Assembly: GCA_021648365.1 (NCBI GenBank)
Contig: JAKISY010000123.1
Location: 1 to 12,179, forward strand
Direction of reading: 5' to 3'
Origin: Verrucomicrobiales bacterium
Lineage (GTDB): Bacteria > Verrucomicrobiota > Verrucomicrobiia > Verrucomicrobiales > DEV007
DNA length: 12,179 nt
The position numbers and the translations under genes are program-made. Below, one piece after another: positions 7,905-12,179 of the stretch (its first letter is position 1; each line of letters opens with the position of its first letter). Under the pieces are notes generated by a model. That model was given only the letters and a program-made list of their open reading frames with translations. It was not told the origin of the DNA and made no database searches.

Positions 7905-8661
7905 AACCTAATGATTGTGCTGTTTGCTGCGCGTGCTCAATGACTAATTTGGCTAGCTTTTGTGAATCAGTTTTTTTGATGCGGGAGGCAGGCCCTCCGA
8001 CCATCAGAGCAATGGAGCACGGTCGGTGGAGAGATGGAACCGCTGCTGCGATAATGCAACTGTCAGTATTTTTTTCTATGGCAAAGCCTTTTTTACGAAT
8101 AGCTGCTAGCTCGGCGAGCATGGCGCCGATCTCTGGGAGATCGCTACGCCCAGCCTGTTGATCAAATTGGTGACACGCGATCACATAGTCTTCATGGCAA
8201 AAGGCGAGAATGGCTTTGCCGCAAACATCCTGCCAAGGTAAACAGCGTAGTCCGACTCGCCCTCCTAGGCGGATGGCTCGATCAGAAATGCAATCATGTA
8301 GATAGGAAACTTGACCGTGATGGTAGTGCGCGGCGGATGCGGTTTCGCCCGTTTCTCGTCCAAGTGCTTCGACATGAGGGATGACCGTTTGGCGCACTGG
8401 CATACGATCTTGTAGAATTTGTCCGAGTTCAAAAATACGCAACCCGAGGTCATGACGACCATCAGCTAAGGTGCGAACGTATTCGCGAGACTTCAAGGTG
8501 CTCAGCAAGCGAGAGACAGCACTCTTATCCATCTTCAGTTTGCGACTCAAGTCCATCACCCCGAGTGGACCTATCTGACCTAGAGCGTCGAGAATATCCA
8601 TCGCTTTCACTAGAGTGCCTACTTGACCTTTCATACTAAAGTTTAATCTTGACGGTTGCAT
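7894..8661 (-). CDS. IclR-family transcriptional regulator
   Basis: A 255-residue DNA-binding regulator of normal IclR length. The N-terminal winged helix-turn-helix spans about residues 12-75: GTLVKAMDILDALGQIGPLG, then LSRKLKMDKSAVSRLLSTLK as the recognition segment, and the wing DGRHDLGLRIFELG. The rest is the IclR effector domain, with GRVGLRCLPWQDVCGKAILA (about 130-150) and GFAIEKNTDSCIIAAAVPS near 210. Such regulators sense small carboxylates or sugar-derived metabolites and often control a divergent catabolic gene. Here the divergent gene is the broken secreted protein at 8716, with palindromes between them. The chosen start overlaps one palindrome and lacks a Shine-Dalgarno; an internal ATG at residue 10 is an alternative. 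The effector is unknown. Confidence 0.9.
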   Translation of the reverse strand: MQPSRLNFSMKGQVGTLVKAMDILDALGQIGPLGVMDLSRKLKMDKSAVSRLLSTLKSREYVRTLADGRHDLGLRIFELGQILQDRMPVRQTVIPHVEALGRETGETASAAHYHHGQVSYLHDCISDRAIRLGGRVGLRCLPWQDVCGKAILAFCHEDYVIACHQFDQQAGRSDLPEIGAMLAELAAIRKKGFAIEKNTDSCIIAAAVPSLHRPCSIALMVGGPASRIKKTDSQKLAKLVIEHAQQTAQSLGWTA

Positions 8662-8690
8662 ATTGCAAGAGTCTATTGTAAATAATGCAA
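8656..8690. promoter_or_regulatory. Candidate operator (two TTGCA-type inverted repeats)
   Basis: A perfect 13-bp palindrome TTGCA-TAT-TGCAA occupies 8656-8668, across the regulator's start codon. A second, one-mismatch copy TTGTA-n5-TGCAA lies at 8676-8690. Their centres are about 21 bp apart, or two helical turns. Between them, on the minus strand, TACAAT (8675-8680) could be the regulator's -10 box. This layout would suit autoregulation and control of the divergent gene. Confidence 0.45.
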
Positions 8691-8715
8691 CTAGATTAAG
8701 CCCCCTAAATCCCTC

Positions 8716-8976
8716 ATGAATCAGAATCTATTCAAAATACCACTGTGCTTGCTATTCATGACATCAACCATTTGTGCTGTAGAGCCATTGAAAGTAGGTG
8801 ATCGTCTCGAGCTTTTCATAGACGACTATTTGATCGAGTCCATGCAAGGCGATGTGGAACAGAAATTACTCAAGCCAGAGCCGAAAGAAGTGGTGCTGGT
8901 GACGGATGCTCCATGGGAGGGCAATACTAGCGGGTATTATAGCTTCTTTGAAGATGGTGATGTTTATTCTAAATAG
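8716..8976 (+). pseudogene. 5' remnant of a secreted LFIDDYLI-type protein gene, truncated before an IS66 element
   Basis: Only the first 86 codons remain. Residues 1-21 form a Sec signal peptide ending ICA before VEP. They are followed by LELFIDDYLIESM (about 30-42) and PWEGNTSGYYSFFEDGDVY (about 66-84). These blocks match, from memory, the N-terminus of secreted proteins of roughly 450 or more residues common in Planctomycetes and Verrucomicrobia, probably glycosidase-like propellers. Where family members continue with a segment like RMYYRG, this frame reads SK and stops. The left end of the insertion element begins 26 bp further on. No downstream part of the gene is found to the right of the element. 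The divergent IclR-type regulator may once have controlled it. It is probably non-functional. Confidence 0.7.
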
Positions 8977-9002
8977 TTACCATAACTTACCTCCAAAAAA
9001 AC

Positions 9003-9016
9003 GTAACTACTCAGGC
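9003..9016 (+). repeat. IS66 left terminal inverted repeat
   Basis: GTAACTACTCAGGC, a perfect inverted match to 10573-10586. The element's outer boundary is assigned here because identity stops exactly at the G. Confidence 0.85.
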
Positions 9017-9127
9017 GGGTAATTATTTAAGTTTTCTTAACATTCTATCGAAAGTGGGTAATACTACCGTATCGAAGATGAATCACATGGTGAAGATGGA
9101 AACTCGGAATCTGTCGTTAAGGAACTG

Positions 9128-10582
9128 ATGCAACGTATCAGAGCCTTGGAGGATAGTGTTGAAAGGCTCAGCATTGAAAATGAGAATCTCTGTCGAGAAA
9201 ATAATAGCCTCATAGAAAAATACAATTGCCTGAAAAGTATGAGTAGCAGGAACAGCTCGACTCCGCCAAGCAAAGACCCCCCATACAAGCCCAACACAAA
9301 CAAAGAAAAACCAAATCCGGAAGCGGCAAGTCGAAACAAAGACAAGGAAAAGAAACCTAGCGGAGGACAAAAGGGGCATAAAGGATTTCGGCTAGAACCT
9401 GTTGAAACCCCAGATGACATTCTTTTCCATTATCTGGACTACACCCCCGATGGAATAAAGCTAAGTGGGGATGATATCCTCAAGTTTGAAGAGCGCCAAG
9501 AGTTTGAGATACCCAAACCCGGCATTGTTGTCACAGCCCATCGTGCCGCAATTTACAAACACCCAATTACCGGAAAACTTATCAGAGCTCCTTTTCCCAA
9601 AGGACTTGAAGGACAGACAAATTACGGTCCCAATATCAAGGCGATAGCTCTAAATCTACATGTTGCGCACCTCATCCCACTGAAGAGGACGACTCAAGTC
9701 CTGAAGGATTTATTTGGAGTCAAAATGAGTCAAGGCACATTGGTTAACCTTAAGAATGCAGCAAGTGTGAACTTGAAACCCTTTCAGGAAGAGGCCTTAC
9801 AAGCTCTCTTGGGAGCCGAGCGAATCAATTGTGATGAAAGCGGTTTGCGAGTGATGACTAAAAACTACTGGTGTCACATTTATGCGTCGAATCTAGTTTG
9901 TTTGTTTTTTTGTCATCAAAAACGCGGAACGCAAGCAATGGAAGAACTCGATATTCTCTCAAAGTATACGGGCAAGCTGATCGTTGATTTTTTTGCGAGT
10001 TATCGAAAGGTAGCAGCAATGGCCGCACTCTATTATTGCATTATTCATATAGTTAGGGAGTTGAGATCGGTTCACGACCAGACGAATGAAAGTTGGGCTC
10101 AAAAGCTCATTGCACATTTTTACGATGGTTTGGAAATGAAAGAAGAATCAGGGGGTGCGGTATCAGCGAAGCAAAAAGAAGAGTGGATGGAAAAATTTGA
10201 GAGTCTTCTGGAAGAGGGGTCCAAGTTGAATCCAGAACCACCTGATCCTCCTCCGGGAAAGAAAAAAAGAGGACGCAAAAAGCGAACCAAGGGAGGGAAT
10301 TTAATTCTTCGACTCAAAACCCATAAAAAAGGTTACACTCAATTTTTGAGTGATCGAGCTATTCCATTTACAAATAATGATGCTGAACGACCGATACGGA
10401 TGCTCAAAGTGCAACAAAAGGTAAGCGGCTGTTTTCGGGAGCTTGCATCGAGCCAGGATTTTTTGCTAATGCGCGGATATATCGAAACTCTCAGAAAAAA
10501 TGGGAAGGATGTCTTTGATGGACTCATTGAATCCATCAAAGGAAACGTTCCTAATCTGGCTCAAATCACAGGGCCTGAGTAG
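9128..10582 (+). CDS. tnpC: IS66-family transposase (TnpC)
   Basis: An intact 484-residue DDE transposase. Residues 1-36 look like a coiled coil (repeated IENENL/IEKYN heptads), followed by the IS66 signature SSRNSSTPPSKD (about 39-50) and a Lys/Asn-rich linker. GGQKGHKGF (about 78-86) and a zinc-finger-like region lead into the catalytic core. Catalytic candidates are D236 in NCDESGLRV, D287 in LIVDFFASYRK and E420 in NNDAERPIRM; H307 in CIIHIVRELR corresponds to the usual CNAH-LLREL block. A basic insert GKKKRGRKKRTKGG (about 378-391) precedes the last catalytic residue. ATG 9128 is the first usable start in frame after the stop at 9059 and has AAGGA at 9119-9123, the only clear Shine-Dalgarno in the window. 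No frameshift is seen. Confidence 0.93.
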   Translation: MQRIRALEDSVERLSIENENLCRENNSLIEKYNCLKSMSSRNSSTPPSKDPPYKPNTNKEKPNPEAASRNKDKEKKPSGGQKGHKGFRLEPVETPDDILFHYLDYTPDGIKLSGDDILKFEERQEFEIPKPGIVVTAHRAAIYKHPITGKLIRAPFPKGLEGQTNYGPNIKAIALNLHVAHLIPLKRTTQVLKDLFGVKMSQGTLVNLKNAASVNLKPFQEEALQALLGAERINCDESGLRVMTKNYWCHIYASNLVCLFFCHQKRGTQAMEELDILSKYTGKLIVDFFASYRKVAAMAALYYCIIHIVRELRSVHDQTNESWAQKLIAHFYDGLEMKEESGGAVSAKQKEEWMEKFESLLEEGSKLNPEPPDPPPGKKKRGRKKRTKGGNLILRLKTHKKGYTQFLSDRAIPFTNNDAERPIRMLKVQQKVSGCFRELASSQDFLLMRGYIETLRKNGKDVFDGLIESIKGNVPNLAQITGPE

Positions 10583-10586
10583 TTAC
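10573..10586 (-). repeat. IS66 right terminal inverted repeat
   Basis: GCCTGAGTAGTTAC, complementary to the left end. The transposase stop codon TAG (10580-10582) lies inside this repeat, so the reading frame runs to within 4 bases of the element's end. Confidence 0.85.
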
Positions 10587-10713
10587 AATATTTCAGACAT
10601 TCATTAACAACCAACAGAGTTGTCGAACACCCATTAACATCAAAATCGCTTGCGGATAATATTTTGCATTCTATTGACAGATACTTGGGGAAATCATACT
10701 GATATGAGTGAAC
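10587..10713 (+). promoter_or_regulatory. Leader and candidate promoter of the three-gene cassette
   Basis: This 127-bp gap separates the IS right end from the cassette. A possible promoter is TTAACA (10634-10639) with TAATAT (10657-10662) at a 17-bp spacer. A perfect TTGACA at 10674-10679 has only a poor -10 (TACTGA) at 17 bp. CATTAACA occurs twice, at 10602-10609 and 10632-10639, exactly 30 bp apart, and the second copy overlaps the proposed -35. Read-through from the same-strand transposase is another possible source of transcripts. Confidence 0.35.
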
Positions 10714-11481
10714 ATGACTGAAGTCGCGCAGCAAACCCATACTTACGATTCTCCTATTATTGAGGCGGCGATCAGCATTGACTGTGATCTGGCACCGGGT
10801 GCTACAATGGATGAGATTTTGGGAAATGCTGAAAATCGTTTGAGCGAAGCTTATCCAATTATCGAAAAATTGCAGGAGCAGGAGCATACCATTGAGCAAA
10901 CACAGAAAGGTTTGTCTCATCGTGTGGTGCAAGAAAACAAAACCGTGCGTTTTATTCGCAAGGACAAAACGCAGGTGGTTCAGTTCGGCATCAATGGCTT
11001 CGTTTTTAATCGCCTGACGCCCTACACTAGTTTGGATGATTATTTGGTAGAAGTCGGGGAGCTGTGGGATGTTTACCAACAAACTGCCAACCCGTTAATG
11101 ATCAATAAGATCAGCATGCGCTACATCAACCGTATTGTGATCCCTCACGAAAATGAACAGGATCTCGATTTAAACTCCTACCTAACAGTGATTCCCGCCA
11201 TCATGCCGAATGAGGAGCTCTCTTTTGGTGGTATTTTTCAAAGTGTTCGGTTTTCCAGTCGCGACAAGCGATTGAACGCACAGCTTACGGTGGCGACCGA
11301 AAATCTGATCAATGAAGGGCTTTCCGTCATTGTTGACATTGAGGTATTTACTTTAAAAAACGAAGCCCCCGCTGCGCTGAGTGTATGGATGTCAGATATA
11401 CAAGATTTAAGAGCCTTGAAAAATTCGATTTATCAGACGACACTTACAGAGAGATGTCACAATCTATTTCAACACCCTTAG
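10714..11481 (+). CDS. TIGR04255-family protein
   Basis: A 255-residue protein from ATG 10714; GTG 10708 would add two residues. It fits the sporadically distributed TIGR04255 family: an early YDSPIIEAAISIDCD block (about 12-26), KTVRFIRKDKTQVVQFGINGF (about 77-97), then a WDVYQQTANPLMINKISMRYINRI segment (about 120-143), and late acidic/hydrophobic strands (VIVDIEVFTL). There is no signal peptide or membrane segment, so it is probably cytosolic. No catalytic motif is evident and no function is known to me. The TIGR04255 assignment is from memory of its pattern and typical length (about 250-270). The gene overlaps the next by 28 bp, indicating translational coupling. Confidence 0.75.
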   Translation: MTEVAQQTHTYDSPIIEAAISIDCDLAPGATMDEILGNAENRLSEAYPIIEKLQEQEHTIEQTQKGLSHRVVQENKTVRFIRKDKTQVVQFGINGFVFNRLTPYTSLDDYLVEVGELWDVYQQTANPLMINKISMRYINRIVIPHENEQDLDLNSYLTVIPAIMPNEELSFGGIFQSVRFSSRDKRLNAQLTVATENLINEGLSVIVDIEVFTLKNEAPAALSVWMSDIQDLRALKNSIYQTTLTERCHNLFQHP

Positions 11482-11978
11482 TATTGGCAATGGGCGGCAT
11501 GAGCTTATTGACCAGTCTCAACCGCCAGAATTCTGTTATTTCTGAAGGCGGTCGCTACGTGCGTGATCAAGCCTGCCGCTTTTTGCATTACTCTACTCAG
11601 CCTTTTGTGCTAGATACTCGGCGTCATTCGGCTTTAGTTGAGTTGCAAGATTTGCTTAACGAACATTCAACGAAGGGATGGGATGGAATCGAAGCGCCGG
11701 CTTTGTCAGCGCTCACGCTTGAAACCACGAAAATGTTTCTGGCTGCTTTGCCGGCTGATATACCGGATCCAGATTTTGCAGTGGAGCCTGATGATGGGGC
11801 TATTTCTCTGGAGTGGTATGGAGGATATCGCAAGATTGCATCCGTTAGCATCAGTGAGTCCCGCCGGTTGGCTTATGCTGCATTGCGAGGGACAGATGTG
11901 AGTAATGGCGCTTATCATTTCAGTGATGAACAAATTCCTGAGCCGGTTCTGACGGGCATTCGTGGTATTATTGCATAA
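11454..11978 (+). CDS. Hypothetical protein, second gene of TIGR04255 cassette
   Basis: A 174-residue protein from ATG 11454, which starts inside the end of the previous gene. An in-frame ATG at 11385 would give 197 residues, but its extra part lies wholly within the upstream gene, so the later start is preferred. The core reads GWDGIEAPALSALTLETTKMF (about 66-86), LPADIPDPDFAVEPDDGAISLEWYGG (about 90-115) and SISESRRLAYAAL (about 121-133), ending IPEPVLTGIRGII. This resembles a family of small unknown proteins with a WDGxGA-like motif and a beta-rich LEW core that I recall beside TIGR04255 genes. There are no transmembrane segments or known enzyme motifs. Role unknown; probably acts with its neighbours. 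Confidence 0.75.
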   Translation: MSQSISTPLVLAMGGMSLLTSLNRQNSVISEGGRYVRDQACRFLHYSTQPFVLDTRRHSALVELQDLLNEHSTKGWDGIEAPALSALTLETTKMFLAALPADIPDPDFAVEPDDGAISLEWYGGYRKIASVSISESRRLAYAALRGTDVSNGAYHFSDEQIPEPVLTGIRGIIA

Positions 11979-11987
11979 TTTGATCCG

Positions 11988-12179
11988 ATGCTATTACCAT
12001 CAGGATTGACGAATGCCGTTAATAGAAGTGAGCGAATCGCTCGTTTTTTGAGACAATCCAATTACGTGGTTAAAAGCACGGGCAGGATTAAACATCCTGC
12101 TTTTCTACCAGCACCCGATAATGACACGTCGACCTTTCGCATTGATTCGCTGTATGATAATGAAGTAAAATCACTTGCC
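11988..12179 (+). CDS. Hypothetical protein, third gene of cassette (partial, runs off window)
   Basis: An open frame begins at ATG 11988, 9 bp after the preceding stop, and stays open for all 64 codons to the window edge. It starts MLLPSGLTNAVNRSERIARF, followed by LRQSNYV, then HPAFLPAPDNDTSTFRID. The close spacing, absence of stops and sensible composition support a real gene co-transcribed with the two upstream. The FLRQS and FLPAPDNxTSxFR segments look like those of a small unknown family I have seen downstream of similar proteins, but the function is not known. The 3' end is missing. Confidence 0.7.
   Translation, partial: MLLPSGLTNAVNRSERIARFLRQSNYVVKSTGRIKHPAFLPAPDNDTSTFRIDSLYDNEVKSLA

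Larger units (their letters stand above)
9003..10586 (+). mobile_element. IS66-family insertion sequence, single-ORF type (ISBst12-like)
   Basis: A 1584-bp element bounded by perfect 14-bp terminal inverted repeats: GTAACTACTCAGGC at 9003-9016 and its complement at 10573-10586. The ends start with GTAA, as in IS66-family elements. It encodes only the TnpC-type DDE transposase and lacks the TnpA and TnpB accessory genes, as in the ISBst12 subgroup. The IS66 family normally makes an 8-bp target duplication, but the flanks (AAAAAAAC on the left, AATATTTC on the right) do not match. The complete repeats and an intact transposase suggest a recent arrival that could still be mobile. Confidence 0.85.

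Noticed and set aside
8974..8980. TAGTTAC next to the broken gene as a remnant of a second IS end
   Set aside because: It matches only the outermost 7 bases of the IS right end, too short to separate from chance.
8995..10594. An 8-bp target duplication flanking the IS
   Set aside because: The flanking octamers AAAAAAAC and AATATTTC differ at three positions, so no duplication is supported.
10561..11082. A 173-codon leftward open frame over the cassette start
   Set aside because: It overlaps the IS right end, the leader and the TIGR04255 gene in antisense, with no recognisable domain.
11385..11453. Upstream start for the second cassette gene
   Set aside because: The additional 23 residues would be coded entirely within the preceding gene in another frame; ATG 11454 gives a normal coupled overlap.

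Overview
The window looks like a chromosomal segment of a Verrucomicrobiota or related PVC-group bacterium; I infer this from content and have no marker gene to prove it. The pointers are a very long secreted FG-GAP/VCBS protein with ASPIC/UnbV domains, a Tat-exported DUF3500 protein, a Gfo/Idh/MocA dehydrogenase, the start of a secreted LFIDDYLI-type protein, and start codons that mostly lack a Shine-Dalgarno sequence.

Layout. Bases 1-342 hold two tandem copies of a 171-bp non-coding repeat carrying strong hairpins (REP/BIME-like). Next is a leftward Gfo/Idh/MocA oxidoreductase (351-1604), then an intergenic region and a divergent rightward 1248-residue secreted repeat protein (1829-5575). 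The 3' end of that gene overlaps, tail to tail, a leftward 5-formyltetrahydrofolate cyclo-ligase (5552-6157). A rightward Tat-exported DUF3500 protein (6281-7336) converges on a leftward short NfeD-family membrane protein (7348-7815). A leftward IclR-type regulator (7894-8661) is divergent from a broken gene for a secreted protein (8716-8976), with candidate operator palindromes between them.

The right third is accessory DNA. A single-ORF IS66-family element (9003-10586, 14-bp terminal inverted repeats) lies directly after the broken gene. The missing part of that gene is not found on the other side of the element, and no target duplication is visible, so there was probably a rearrangement as well as an insertion. 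To the right of the element is a same-strand cassette of three genes of unknown function: a TIGR04255-family protein (10714-11481), an overlapping 174-residue protein (11454-11978), and a third gene that runs off the window (11988-12179).

The left two thirds read as single-gene units with many divergent and convergent pairs and no obvious shared pathway. The most interesting part is the three-gene cassette beside the IS: compact, translationally coupled, of unknown function and apparently accessory. No tRNA, rRNA or CRISPR array was seen.
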